A DNA stretch of 64,000 nucleotides from Diphasiastrum complanatum (GCA_029204225.1 CM055093.1:391001-455000); one strand, 5' to 3'; shown: positions 24,640-37,690, numbered from the stretch's first letter. Notes: a model not told the origin generated them from the letters alone. Numbers and translations: made by a program.

Positions 24640-25090
24640 GAACAAACTTGTAGAAATACTTTCAAGTGCAAAATCTCTGATCTCTCCTAAAATAGAACTA
24701 TCTAGTACTCGCATAGCCTATTTTTTGGCAAGATCTGGACTTGTGTGCGAGTCCCAGACATGCATGCAAATTCTATCCTGAGAGGTTCATTTGTGATCAC
24801 AACAAAGACCCATAATTTCAAGCACTTGAAACTTAGTAAAATCCTCTAAGATCAACATCATATGGTTCTACTCAGGAAACTCCAAGCTCTTGCAGATACA
24901 CGTTGCACCTAGAATTGTACATATCCATCTTTCATCGCCGACAATCCTATCATGATGAATCTGTTTTGATAGCCTTAGGCTCCTCTAGTAGGGAACGCCT
25001 TAGAAATGTCCTAGTAGGAAACCATAGATCCGTCACGATAAGTTTGCCAAATCTGTCGATATCAACATCCATCACCCATCACCTAAGTGC
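24640..25090. repeat. Diverged direct repeat, copy 1 (partner 25755-26165)
   Basis: This copy shares ordered words with copy 2: TACTCGCAT, TTGGCAAG, TTTGTGCGA or TTGTGTGCGA, TCAAGCACTTGAAA-like text, TAGTAGGGA and GCCTTGGA or GCCTTAGA, ending CCATCACCTAAGT. The copies are about 1.1 kb apart and clearly old. They lie just upstream of a gypsy gag part, so they may be LTR or leader duplications. Confidence 0.55.
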
Positions 25091-25754
25091 ATAGAATCTC
25101 AACATAGAGAGCGCTTGTTTTGAAACAAGTTTCCGAAGATAGTTGTTTTTCTTGTAAGGAGTTCAATGGTATGTTAAGAGCGTTCAGATGGCAAGGAGCA
25201 AATGGCCTATCATATTCTCAAGCTAACAAACGTTGAGTTTTATGAGTGAAAGTTTTGTATGCTGAGTTACTACTGACCGGTGGGGATCAATCCATTGCCT
25301 TTAAATCTCGAGACCGCCAATGAAGAGGCCTGTCCAGGTACTGCCACCCTCAAGTGGTAATATGAGAACATGAGACTCTAGTGAGGCAAATGACAGTGGC
25401 GTTTCAACAATGCCAAACATGTCAAACAAGGATCAGATTTCATTGGAATAACTCGAAAATATTATCAGACTCTATGTTATCACCAATGGTAAGATACATA
25501 GCAAAAATGGCTATTTTTGCATATTTCATCATGGTAAGTATTCGCATAGATTCCTAGCGAAAGCTTTAACACATGTGCAAATACTCTACTTACATATCTT
25601 GACCAAAAAATTAAAAAAAAGGCCCCCTTAAAATGATCAAAATTGGCCTGTGCGAATAGGTTGGAGGTACTTTTGCCCTAAGGACCAGAGGCTCTAGAAA
25701 TATCAGGAAAGTCCAAAGAAGGTGAGAGAAACATAGCAACCTCCTCCAAATTAT

Positions 25755-26165
25755 CTAACGATACAAATTTTTGATCTTTCCTCAAATAGTACTCGCATGG
25801 TACTCGTTTTGGCAAGCTTGGCCTTTGTGCGAACCTCTTCACTAGTGTGCGAATTCTCCAGAGCTAAAACTAGCAGAGTCATACCCCAATACCTCTCAAA
25901 AGATCAAAACTTGAAAACTTAGCATCATCAATCCAAGCGTGAAAATGAGATCTGTCATCGCCAAAAGTGAAACAGTGAGATATCTTTATACTTAGGCCTG
26001 TACATATTCACAATTACCATCAACATCTTGGTCACATATTCCTATCTCGTCTAGTTGGGAGAAGGTATATTCAGTAGGGATTGCCTTGGATATAACCTGG
26101 CAGGGAGCCATAGATAAGCAAGAGTAGGATATCACACTCAGCATCCACCATCCATCACCTAAGTA
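25755..26165. repeat. Diverged direct repeat, copy 2
   Basis: This is the partner of 24640-25090, with the same order of words and the same final CCATCACCTAAGT. It is followed about 20 bp later by the gypsy gag part. Confidence 0.55.
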
Positions 26166-26186
26166 TTGATTTTCTGCTAGAGCACC

Positions 26187-26715
26187 GTGAGTGAGAAGTC
26201 AGATCAGCCTCCTCCCAAAGTGGACAGGAAAATTCCACAATCTGATGGGAAAACCGACCCTGTACGATTTCTTCAAGACTTTGAAAACACTTGTACATTC
26301 TACGGCGATACTTCTAAAGCTGAAAAGCTCAGATTATTCCCCATGATCCTACTTGGTGACGCAAATGAATGGTATGTGAATAGTGAAAAGTCAGATGCAA
26401 CCATGTGGACTGCACTCACGGCGGCCTCAGCTCCTCATCAACATAGGCCAACCAAGGCCAATAGGCCCAATTTTTCATCAACCTCGATCCTCTGGTTCTA
26501 TGAACCATCCTACACCACTTTTACATTCTCAACCAGAGTCTTCTTATCCACGACCGATCACTCCCCATCCAACACAACAGTCTTTTGTAGAGAGTCAACA
26601 TATTGCTACATCGTCTATCACACAAGTTGATTCCGACTACATAGACCCAGCGATGTCCTATATAAAAGATACCAATGTGCCTGCTCATCAAGTTGATTCA
26701 TTTGCACCTTACTAA
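26187..26715 (+). mobile_element. Ty3/gypsy gag remnant
   Basis: The peptide words KTDPVRFLQDFENTCTFYGD and LFPMILLGDANEWY match the retrotransposon gag family (PF03732-type: F-x-x-F, then L-x-G-x-A-x-x-W). A Pro/His/Gln-rich stretch follows. No pol part of this element was recognised downstream. It is broken and old. Confidence 0.75.
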
Positions 26716-28374
26716 AATTAGTAGTATTCGATGTGTCTAGGCTTGTCTAGTCTTACTGATTCTTTTGTCATCCACAGATACATAGTTGCTTCTGATCCAA
26801 ATACAGTTACATCATATCTAGCAATCACGTAAGGTCTATCTCAAACATCATTCATAGATAAGACCGAGAATGTACCACCTCAGATTTGTGTCTTCATTAC
26901 GTCTTTATGACCAAGCAATTGATATCATACCCTGGAGCCAAGTTTTGAGCTACTGCTTGATGAATCATGAGTTTTGTGTCTAGATGATGACCCATATGTT
27001 TTATCTGAGTGAAAGTAATCTAAGACATAATTGTCTTATTACATGCTACGTAAATGTTATATGTTATCACTTGTTTTTTTTTTTTTTTTTGTAACACTGT
27101 AGCTATGGCCTTGTGCCAAGTTCGATACTGGATTGCAAGAGTTTGGTCTAAGAGTGTCATGCAAATCCTTCTATAGAGTTATCTGCTACAATTTTTCATT
27201 TTTTCTCTTATTTCAAGTTTTGTCCTGTCAACTATGTCGTTTGTTGCTACCTATTTGTTTGTTCTATTGTTGTATGGTTTTGTGTGTTTTTTTTTGCATC
27301 AGCACTATAGGTGATATTTTGGAAAAATGTACATTGAGCAGTGGTCGCCCATACTACCGCTGTTTTACATCATCCATTCAATCATCTGCGGAGGCCACAA
27401 AAAGAACAAGTCATCAGCGAGCGACATCCCATAGGCCTACATAAACTGAAGAAATTTCAGGTCAATCAGAGATTAAAGCTATGAGCGCACAACCTCAATG
27501 ACAAAGCTATTTTCAAAGACGAGCAATGATGATTCCGTGGAGAATTGTACAAAGAGCATTGGTTATATTATGGACAGATATGCAAATCCACACAAGACCC
27601 ATCTCATTCCTTTTTTCCATCCATTCATTCTCTCATGTTCCACCATATAATACATCTTGCAGCTTCATCTCACTTCTCCCATCCTTGTCTCAAGTCTTCA
27701 TTCCTCCCCGATGGATCAATCTGCACTGCTCTAGTTTGTCAACTACAGTATTTCATGAAGCAGACAAATCTACGACATCTGCAACATACCATTGATAAAG
27801 TTCGCAGCGCTTGAAGCAACAAACTCAAGAATGTTAGAGGTTCTCAACAATGATAATGAGCCATGTCTTAAATCCAAAAAAAAAAAAAAAACGACACGTT
27901 AATAGCTTATTGATCATTCAAAAAAAAAAAAAAAAACAAGGCCATACACGCCTCTATATATTCGTGATCATTTGATGAGTTCTTGAACTCTATGAAGAAT
28001 TCAAACAGTTGCAAGAAACGTCAAATGGAAAACCTCTGCTGCCAAAAGTGCTTCAAAAGACCATAATGAGTAAAGTTTGATCCATCCAGCCCCCTTCATC
28101 ACTTCCAAGATTTCAACACCCTCTATCACACCCACTCCATCTTCATCTCACTGATGTTCAGTAACCCCTTGTGTGGCATTCACATCATGTTTTAAAAAAT
28201 ACTAAGCTCGTGTACATCATCCGTTGAATCATTTGCGTGAGCAATTAAAAGTTCCACATCTACAAGCTGCACCGACTTTGACTCCTCCAGAAGCCATAGC
28301 GTAGACTAGTTGGAAGACTGCCATAGTCATGCTAGATGGAGCCATAGCCGACGGAGGATGTTGGATAGCTAACA
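26716..28374. other. Spacer with homopolymer runs
   Basis: T run at about 27070-27089; A runs at about 27876-27890 and 27920-27935. The words CATCATCCATTCAATCAT (about 27368) and CATCATCCGTTGAATCAT (about 28215) hint at another diverged repeat. No coding sequence was recognised. Confidence 0.5.
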
Positions 28375-28754
28375 CAAGGCCAGTTTGTGACTAATTAACC
28401 TTGAGAGGACCCAGACACTCTAATTGAGACATATGGAGTATTGCATGTCTGTGTGACGGATATAGGCAGGAGGACTGCATGAAGAGATGTGATCTATTTA
28501 TAGTTGACCTGCATGGGGGTTGCATGGTTTCATGCATAGGACTCTACTCTCTATATAATGAGGTAGGGATTCTCCCGTCGACATATTGGGTTTAGATTAC
28601 CAGTTTTTTTCTTCTCCTCTTGCTTCACATGGCATGGCTTAGGGGCTAGATCCAGGTTTGTTGATCTAGGATTGGTTGGGTGGTTTGGCTCCATAGTCTC
28701 TCTTATGGTGTTCTCCTATCCTCATCTTAGGGGCAATCCTTGAGGGTCTTTGTA
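28375..28754 (+). mobile_element. Left LTR of the LARD-like element
   Basis: It aligns with 34353-34729 almost throughout and contains CTATTTATAG and CTATATAATGAGG promoter-like words. About 100 bp of the LTR start seen in the right copy is not present here. Confidence 0.85.
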
Positions 28755-28755
28755 T

Positions 28756-28767
28756 TGGTATCAGAGC
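28756..28767 (+). other. Primer-binding site of the LARD-like element
   Basis: TGGTATCAGAGC, the initiator-Met tRNA primer site, lies 1 bp after the LTR edge. Confidence 0.9.
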
Positions 28768-30225
28768 TAGGCTAAGATGTGGTCTTGGATAGGATGGAGA
28801 CAAGCCTACATCGATTTGGAAGTTGAAGCGCTTGAAGCGCTTGGATTTACATCCCAGTTGGAGTGCTGTTTTTTCTCAAGAGAATTATGGAGTTGGATTC
28901 ACAAATTCCGGATAAGTAGCATATTTTTTCGAAATTATTGGTAGAGTGCACTTCTACATGGAGTTTTTGGTAAAAGATGCTGCGAATTTGTTGGAGTCTA
29001 TTTGCAATTTCATGATTTCTTGAAGAAGTTTTCAAATGGTGTTGAGTGATCAGCAATGGCTGATTTAGTTACTTATTTCATTACTGAATTTCACTCAGCT
29101 AAAGTTGTGAATAGCATGCATCAGTCCACAATGTTTTGAATCTGCTTATTTTGTTCAAGTTCATAGATAATTGATTGGAAACCAATATGTCCAAGTAGTA
29201 TAGACTGTTGGGAACATAAGCGCATGATTCCAGTTATAATATGTTGAGAACTAGTGAACAAATTTTGTTACAAATCCTCTTGTAAACCTGCATGTTTGGA
29301 ACATAACGTGGAGTTGCAGTTGCTTATACTTTAATTTGGTAGAGGAAAGTAAAGCTATGATTATAAGTAGAGACAAATTCCCACTCTGGAACTGTTGTTT
29401 CCTACAAGATCTTGATCTCTTTTTAAGTTTCTGTAAACCAAGGATGGCTGTTTTCCTTGGTAACAGACTGATGTTTGATTTGCAAATTGGTTGAACTTTC
29501 AAAGTCTTGAAGGCTCTGGTTTCTAGCTCAGTTTCAGACTCTTCTGATGAGTTAATCAGTGGATGACTATTCCTTGCTTACCCTATGTTCAGCCAATGAA
29601 TCTCGATGAAAATCTGTAGCAGGATAGATATCCTCTTCATTCATTACATGAATGACTGGTATACAGATTTTGGATTCATATAAAAACTAGAGGATGGATA
29701 GCTATTGGAGAGTAGAGCCTTGTTCACTTGAAAGTCTGACAACGATGCACAAGAAAAACTCAGTTTTGATTCAAGGATCGATTGACTGCTATCAGCAAGC
29801 CATTCCTCTTTGTTCCTGTCCTGCAAATAATCCTCTTTTGATTTTCTAACCTGCATGCGATTCTTTGGAAAGCTTTGAGGAATCGATTGTGGATCAACTG
29901 AGCGGAACCAGTGGTGGAACTGTAGATAGAGATTTGGTGAAGAGAAGTTGTCGCCAAGTATGTGGCCTTGAGTCGATGACAGAATCAAGCTTGCTGATGG
30001 TCGGATGGATCAAGCAAGAACCTCTCTTGCATTGGAGCTGAGGAAGGTAGCTATATTTTTTTGTTGCAATGGCACCAAAATATTTTGCTCTTGCAACCTG
30101 TAGCGACCATGAGGGAGCAGAACATGTAAATATGCAGAGACTGTGTGACAACATGAGTAAAAATGCAGCAGCATGAATGGAGGTAGATTAACATAGGATT
30201 TAGGAGAGTAAAGTAGATAAATCCA

Positions 30226-30440
30226 ACACCCCCCCTTAATCTGGATCCGTGAATTCCTTGATCTTCAGAATAAGCAATGCACAAAACTTGTTGTGCACAT
30301 TAACACTTAATGCCTTCGTGAATATATCTGCAACCATGTCCTGCATTCTACAGTACGTTAAGCTCACCTCCTTGTTGAGAACCTTGCCCCTGATGTAGTG
30401 ATATCTGATTTCAATGGTCTTGTGTGCTTTTGCGTCCCTG
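30226..30440 (-). mobile_element. Nested Ty1/copia RNase H end and 3' LTR start
   Basis: The minus strand gives the copia RNase H tail: KTIEIRYHYIRGKV, then LTYCRMQDMVADIFTKAL. A G-rich purine tract and TGTTGGATTT, an LTR-like start, follow at about 30230 and continue to lower coordinates (end not fixed, perhaps about 29640). It sits within the LARD-like element in opposite orientation, so it is a later insertion that has since lost most of its body. Confidence 0.75.
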
Positions 30441-33400
30441 TTCTTTCTCGATTCAGCTTTAGAGCTCTCTCTCTAGAAGATTTGAGACTGAGAGCTCTCT
30501 CTCTCGATATGATGGCCGCGCTGTCTATTGCAAGGAGGAAGCCGGCCCTAAAATGCTGTAGGGTTTGTGTTTTTTGGAAACACACGGCCTTTTATGGATT
30601 GTGCTTCTAGCATACATTGTGCAAGGTGTTTAAGCTAATTTCAATGCACGATGAGTGGTCTGCAGTTTTGTAATTGGTTGACTGTTTGCATCAATGCTAT
30701 TACATGCCAGTCAATCAAGGCTTAGAAAGGATTTTGGACATTTGGTAGTTTTGAATTGGTTTGAAATCGATTTTTGAGATCAATTTTGGAAAATCAAGTT
30801 ACTAACACCCCGGATAGAGAAATTTCGATTTCTTGGTGTTTAATTGTCAAAATTTTGCCTTGGAGTTGGTATTGTTTCTCTAGGAACAATATGCATGTTT
30901 TTTTTGGGGCTTTATCACTTTGATTTTTTGGCTAAGCCAAAAAAAATGAGAACTTTAGTACTGTTGGACATTGGTTAAGCTGTAATAATCGATTTTGGGA
31001 ATGAAGTTTTTAAGCTGATCTTGACGGATTGGGATGAATGGTACAGTTCTCAGGCATATACCTAGTTTATGAATTCGATTCCTTGGTACAATGCTATTTA
31101 AACCATTTAACTCTGGAGTATTGGTACTCCCACTAAATGGAGTTAAATTGTGTTTTTTTTTTTTTTCGATTTTCTCCTTTTCAAATTGGTGGAACACCGA
31201 TTAGTTGGTTACTATTGTTTTGATGATTTAGGTCATTAAAGTTGAACAAACCAAAAGCTTTTGGAATACTTGTTAAATAATTAATGGTGGAAAATTCATA
31301 GTATTTGGAGGTAATTCTTTATTCAACAATATTATTTTGGGGTGAATACAGTGGAGGAAGTCTCGAATCCAAATCTTATTTCCCATTGATTACAAATAAT
31401 TTTAATGAAGTAATTCTTAAGCCAGTAAGTGAAAAGAGCGAACAGTCCAATTTTATTGAATTGTAATAATAGGAATTATAAAATTGATTTCATTTCCAGT
31501 AAAATCCTATGGTGAATTATATTCAAAAAGATCAGAATAGTACTGTTTCACATACTAATAAATGATTTTTGATATATCAGATATTCAACCCAGGTATAGG
31601 ACAGAAATGAAATTGTTTTAGACTTTTTCAAAATTCTTACAGTAATTAATTTTTAAAACATTTACTAATGTCGTTACGTCTTCTTGATACCTTAGCTGAA
31701 AGATTTTCAAGGAACTGAAAATTCTGAGGGAAGAAGAGTAGACATCAGTGGTAGTAAGTGTTATTGGGAAATGTATTTCGCAATTAGGATTTTGGTAATC
31801 TCAGTAAATAATTGCTTAATACCGGTTATTAATTTCTTCGATAGAATTCATGTTGTTGAATTCATAACTTACATCTTTGTAACCATTGAGTTATCCACAG
31901 TTTTGGATTTCAATTGTGATGTTATAAGAGGAATCTGATACATGGATTAATTGGATCTGTTAATTGATAGAAGCTTGTCCCTAGAGTTAATGCTCTTGGA
32001 TTCAGTGGGATTCGAAGCTTACCATTAACCAGAAAAGATCAGAATGTAATGAGGAATCATGTTAATGCTTTTATTTAGATCACAAAATTAGGCATGGATT
32101 TGGATATCCATTTGATAGGCATGCCAGCCATCCAAATAAATGGATTCTCTAGTATTTGAGAACAAGAGAATATCCTATAGTGATTATAGGACAGCTAGAA
32201 GATCAGTGGATCTCTAGAATATCAGATAAGGCAATTAAGGATTTTCTGGAAGGAAAAGCTGATGGTATGGGACATCAGTAATTTTGGAAAGGAAATTTTA
32301 GGACTATAAAGATCTGACGATCAATGGTGTGTTTTAGTACCTAGTTGCGATATGGGAAAAATAAAATTGTTTGATCAAATGTGGGGTATTCTGGGAAATT
32401 TTGAGGTTTAATCTAGATTCCAATGTGGTATCTCATTATTTACAAAATCAGAGGCCCTCAAGTCTATTTCTCGCTTATTTAATTAATCCTTTACTTCTTA
32501 ATAATTTCTCAAATATTAGATATCAGACTGATTTATATGATTCTTTCCAACATGAAGTTATTCTTCTGAAAGACTATTATGTCATATAAATTACTACTTG
32601 TGTGAATAGACTTGGAATTCGGATAAATTTTTAGGTTAAAGTGTTTCAATTTCTTAAACCTAGAATATCTCTTTTTGATAAATGGATTTCAATAGAATGA
32701 TAGTTTCTGTCACTCGAGTTGAAAATATTTGAAGGAAAAGTCCTGTTTGTAATTGAGTGAATCCTTTTGTGGAATGCACTTATTACTGACTTTTTCATGT
32801 ATTTGGATATTTTCGTATATCCAATCTTTCCAGTTAATTTTTATTAAAATTGATAATTTCTTTAAAAGGAGGGGTAAAGTGATGAGATAAAATTCTATTT
32901 GGGAATCTGTGGGTTGCATAGTTTTTGGAAGAGAACCAGCTGTGGTATAGAAATGAGATTTGGTCTGAAAGTAATTTCGGATAGATTCAAAGTAAGATAC
33001 CTAATTGGAATTTTTCAAATAAGAGAAATTCTCTAGAAATTGGGTGGACAATCCGGATCTAGAACATGTTTGAAATTTGAATCATTATCTATAAGTAGAG
33101 TAGTAAAAGTTCAAAGGTTACTAATTCCATTTTGATTGGAATAGAAGTAAGTTTGATCAGAATTTAAGTCTAAGAGTTCTATATTGGGTCAACCTAATCT
33201 TAGTTTAAGTACTAGGATTAAAGAGGGGTTCATTTAGTGGAAGAAATTATGTAATTAGAGGTAAGTTGGATTGGAAAACTGTTAAGAGTGAATGTTATTC
33301 GTCTCAGAGATTTTTTGGATATGTTATTTACTCATGAGAAATAGAAATATTTTGTAGCTGAGTTACAAGATCTTAGTGAGATATGTGAGTAACATATGTG

Positions 33401-34250
33401 GGTTCTGGAGAAATCTGCCAGTTAAAAATGTCTTTATATATTGGATCATAGTGAGATTATTCACATATGTGCACAATTAATCTTGTATGAATCTACTGTG
33501 TATTTCTGGTTACTAGGTTATCTGGTGCACTTAACCTAGTTGGTGAAACATAGACATATGATCAAGTATTGTTTGACAAATACTTGAAGAGTTAACAAAT
33601 CTTTGTGTGGAAGATTTATGGATTAACTTATACATGATTTGGGTAAAGATCCAAATGTGGTGTCATACTAGTATAATCAAATTCTTCACCTAGACATTTG
33701 AGATTTCTGAATCATTGCCAATTAACTTGAGTAGTTGATTACTCCAAGGTGAAGTTAATTGGTAAAACGATCAGTGTGATGTGGATTCACTAGAAACTGA
33801 TAGTTTTGATTTATATTGCTTGTAAGACGCATGATTAGTGAATCATTTTGGTTCATTAGTTAAAATTATGTGCATTGGATATATAGTATTCTTGGGATAG
33901 AGTATTCCTTAGTTAAGGAATAGACTCCTTTAACTTTAATCTCCTAAGTCAGGTAATATATCTCACTCAGATAGTTCATGTAAGTGTTTTACATGAAGGT
34001 GATGTTACTAACTTGTGTTGAGTGTAACCCAGTTGAGAAAATTTTATCTTAGTGTACTTTTCAAACCAGAGTTTGTTCTCCAGAATAGAGATTAACGATT
34101 GGAAATTAGTTTATCTCTAAGTACTTGTTTGATGTGAAAGTAAGACTAAGGATAACGATTTTCTCGGTTAATACTGAAAGTTAAAGGAACTGTAATTCTT
34201 TCCTGTTTTTTGGAGCTTTTAAGGATAGAAGCAGTTGAAGGAGGGAAGAA

Positions 34251-34729
34251 TGTTATGGCCATATTCGGTTAAGGACCTAGAATAGTCCTAATATGGTAGA
34301 CCGGCACTCTAGTGTTTGAGATTATTGGTCATGCCGTGATTTATTTCCATGTCAAGGCCAGTTTGTGACTTATTAACCTTGAGAGGACCCAGACACTCTA
34401 ATTGAGACATATGGAGTATTGCATGTTTGTGTGACAGATATAGGCAGCAGGATTGCATGAAGAGGTGTGATCTATTTATAGTTGACCTACATGGGGGTTG
34501 CATGGTTTCATTCACATGACTCTACTCTCTATATAATGAGGTAGGGATTCTCCCGTCAACATATTGGGTTTAGGTTACCAGTTTCTCTCTTCTCATCTTG
34601 CTTCACATGGCATGGCTTGGGGGCTAGATCCAAGTCTGATCTAGGATTGGTTGGGCGGTTTGGTTCCATAGTCTCTCTTATGGTGTTCTCCTATCCTCAT
34701 CTTAGGGGCAATCCTTGAGGGTCTTTATA
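34251..34729 (+). mobile_element. Right LTR of the LARD-like element
   Basis: It starts TGTTATGGCC directly after the purine tract and ends TCTTTATA against copia sequence. It is 479 bp, longer than the left copy. Confidence 0.85.
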
Positions 34730-35600
34730 GGATGCACCATAGCAGCTGGTGCAATTGTGATCTGGATCAGCAAAAAGCAGACAATAGCTATCCAATCATC
34801 TTGTGAGACAAAATATGTTGCTGCAACTAAGATGGTCAATGAGCTGACATGCCTCAGACAGGTCCCTAGGTGCACTAGGATAGAGCACCAATGAACCATT
34901 GATCCTGCACATGGACAATACCTCTGCTATTCATCTGACAAGAGACCCAGTGTTTCATTCCAGAACGAAGCACATTGTCATTAAATATCACTTGATCTGG
35001 GATCTGGTTGGGATTTGGTTGAGAAGGATGAGCTGAAGACCACCTTCATACTGACAAAGCAGATGATAGCTGATATATTTACAAAGGCATTGGATAAGGC
35101 AATGTACGAAAGGTAGAGAGCTAGCTTGGGAGTCAGGAATATACACGCTTTAAGAGGGAGTTGAAAAACCATTAAGTTTCTACTTAAAAGCCTTAGTATT
35201 TTTCCTTGTCTTTTAGACTACTGCATATTTTTAACTAGTTTTTGCACAGTTTACATATTTGAACTATTTGTCGCACAGTTTGCATTTTTCGCATTTTGAT
35301 AAAAGGTGACAGTAGGTCTTAAATGACCCAGGACTTTGTTTTAGCCAACCTTTGGCTTTTTCGCCACATACTCAGAAAGGTGACACTTCAGGTAAGGCTG
35401 ACACTCTAGAGTATCCATACGTAAGCCAGGGTAAGGAGGAACTATCGGCTCGGGCGTGAAGTTTTTCAAACTATCACGATCTGCCACCGCCATGAAACGT
35501 TAATAGAAACATATTTAATGGATGTTGAGCTTAAACTTAGATAATAAGTCTTGTAATATAATCCAGCATGATATATGTATTGGATCAGAGATAGAAATAT
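34730..35600 (+). mobile_element. Ty1/copia RNase H end with 3' LTR
   Basis: Plus-strand words from copia RNase H are present: CTIAAGAIVIWISKKQT-like text at the start, DNTSAIHLTRDPVFHSRTKH, and QMIADIFTKALDKAMYE. A purine tract (AAGAGGGAG, 35152-35160) precedes an LTR-like start TGAAAAACC at 35162; the LTR's right end is unresolved (35600 is a guess). It begins exactly where the LARD-like element ends. Broken. Confidence 0.75.
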
Positions 35601-35850
35601 ATACACAGAGAGAATCCTAAATGGCTTGGAGGGAAGTCACCCACATCGGGGCCCCCGATCTGGCATGGCACCAAGTTGGATCTCAACGTTGGTTTTCGAA
35701 CTTCAAGTTGGTTAAGTCTGATAATTGTTGGCGAGTTGGCTGCTTGTATGTCGAGTGCATTTGGACGACAAGAGTTGAAAGCTGGGAAGCTAAGTCGTGG
35801 TTCTTGGTTCCCTTTGGGATGCCTGCACTACAGGATCTTGGCTCATAGAT

Positions 35851-36067
35851 CAGAAAACCCAATAGGGAGATGGGCGAGTTTCTATGTTATATATTCTCTC
35901 CAAGAGGAGAGAATAATCTCTTGAGGATCTTAATGCAACCTATAATAAGCTATTGACCTCCTATTCTTGCATTATAGCAGTCAAACACCATGCAAGTGCT
36001 CCTATGTCCAAATATAGGTCTGGGCCCTCATATAATTATTAATTACTTTATCGGACAAGCCTGAAAT
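35851..36067. repeat. Direct repeat with conserved hairpin, copy 1
   Basis: About 215 bp closely matching 38011-38225 (CAGAAAA, GACCTCCTATTC, GCAGTCAAACACCATGCAAG, GGGCCCTCATAT). Both copies contain an inverted repeat; here TATTCTCTCC (35892-35901) pairs with GGAGAGAATA (35906-35915) across 4 bases. Confidence 0.85.
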
Positions 36068-36069
36068 TT

Positions 36070-36620
36070 CAAAAAATTCAACCAATTTGTTGATACACAA
36101 ATTGGACGGAAGATCAAGACCCTATGTATCGATTGTGGGAGAGAATATATGTCAGATGAAATGTTGGACTAACTTATTCATGCTTTGTGCATCATTAGTA
36201 CACCCCACAATAGAATGGAGTAGATGAGAGGAAGAATTGAATATTATTGAATGCAACGCGAACATGCTTTCAAACGCTCAACTACCCAAGAAATTTTGGG
36301 CTGAAGCTATCTTTAATACTTGATATCTACAGAATTATTCGAGCACCAAGGTTGTCGACTCGAAGACTTTTTTCGAAGCCTATTTTGGATACAAGCCGCG
36401 TCTGAAGCATCTTCGAGTGTTCAAATGTCTATGCTACATGCAAATTTTCTCTGGCCTAAAAAAGAAGCTTGATCCTGTTAGCTAGAAGAATATCTTCATT
36501 GGATATTCGACTTTTCATAAAGCTTATAGAATCTATAGTTCCGATCCAGGACAAATAATAGTCAGTCACTATGTAGTCTTCTTGGAAGACAAGTTCAAGC
36601 AAAAGCAACCAATGCAGGAG
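36070..36620 (+). mobile_element. Ty1/copia integrase C-terminal remnant
   Basis: Words of the copia integrase second half are present: a degraded STPQQNGV-type region near 36210, KPRLKHLRVFKCLCYM, KKLDP, IFIGYSTFHKAYRIYS and VVFLEDKF. It differs clearly in sequence from the integrase part at 940-1640. It leads straight into the module shared with that element. Broken, with several lesions. Confidence 0.8.
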
Positions 36621-37129
36621 CAAGTTTACTTTACTTATTCTATCTCATGTTTGAGCTATTTCATGTGAATGTGTGCAAATTGTTAAGATATGGTGAAACT
36701 AGTCACATTGTTTTGCATCATTTTGATGGAGTTGTACTAGCATTCTTGGCTGGTTTTGCTGATGGAAATGAAGCTAAAGGAGACTCTTTATATCACTCAT
36801 TTATTAGCAAGTCATCAAGGGTTGATGATATCTTATGGCAAGATGGAAATGGAGGCTCATTCATGGATTTTCATGGTGGAAACATATCAAGAAAGGACAG
36901 GAATCATTTCATTTACATTCTATTTGGTTCTTCATGTTCTAGTTACATCTTGATATGTAAAATTGATGTAAAAAATAATGAAGCATCCAATTTGGACACT
37001 ATTATCTATATCAATTATGAAAGTAACTATAAAACTATAGAAAAAAGATCTATACTTAGGATAAATTCATTCTTAAGATGGATCAAGGTAGTGTAGTTAA
37101 ATCTATGCTAAAACTAGTTGAAGAGGGAT
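36621..37129 (+). mobile_element. Second copy of the unrecognised copia 3' module
   Basis: Homologous to 2121-2721 from the same first base (caagtttact) to the same purine tract (GAAGAGGGA). It lacks about 95 bp present in the first copy. It shares peptide words such as RYGETS, DGNEA, RVDDILWQDGNGGSF and SCSSYILICKIDV. No domain was recognised. Confidence 0.65.
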
Positions 37130-37690
37130 TGTGAAAACTAGCGTGTTGGTTTAATGGCATTTTTGGAGGCCAAAATGAAATCTCAACTTAGAGATAGTTT
37201 CATATTTGTCAATAAATACCTAAATAGTGTTTGTACTATTCTTGGAAAGTAGATAAGTGGATGAGGTTGGATTTGGACCCACTCTAATTGGCTAATTTTG
37301 GTACATTGCATCTAGACTAGAATTTCTAAATTTTTGATGAAATATCTAAAAGTTTCCAATTAAGGTCAAGTTTGGGATGAGTGGCCAAATGACATTTAGA
37401 AGCTATAAATAGTTGTACCTGCATGGAGAAATAATCATCAAAAAAAATTTCTTTGTGGAGAATTCATCTTGTGTGTTTCTATGTCCATCTCATATGTTTC
37501 TCTCTTGATATCTTGAGTTTCTATGTGTAGAATGTTGATTTTATGGTTGATCTAGCTTTCACACGTGTGAAGTACAATACTGTACTACTCTTGTACAGAC
37601 AGAGACGGTACTAATTCATATCTAAGTGTTTACGATCAGATATTTGTGCATTTCTAAGTTCTAGCATGCATAAAATAGTGATTTCTATCT
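37130..37690 (+). mobile_element. 3' LTR of the second copia remnant (right end uncertain)
   Basis: It starts TGTGAAAACT after the purine tract and has TATAAATA at 37404-37411. It is homologous in position and wording (GGACCCACTC, GGTACATTG) to the LTR at 2722, but has no CT run. Confidence 0.6.

Larger units (their letters stand above)
28375..34729 (+). mobile_element. LARD-like LTR element with mostly non-coding interior
   Basis: Two direct LTR copies (28375-28754 and 34251-34729) bracket about 5.5 kb. The left LTR is followed by a Met-tRNA primer-binding site, and the right LTR is preceded by a purine tract (GAAGGAGGGAAGAA, 34237-34250). The interior shows no gag, protease, integrase or RT of its own on the plus strand. 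From about 30600 to 34236 it is AT-rich and practically without reading frames. Terminal signals without proteins define LARD-type (large retrotransposon derivative) elements, which are mobilised in trans. LTRs differ by roughly 6 % by eye, so the element is fairly old. A copia piece of opposite strand lies inside. Confidence 0.7.

Noticed and set aside
27876-27935. Two A runs as a LINE or SINE tail
   Set aside because: No endonuclease/RT of LINE type or Pol III boxes precede them, and no target duplication was found.
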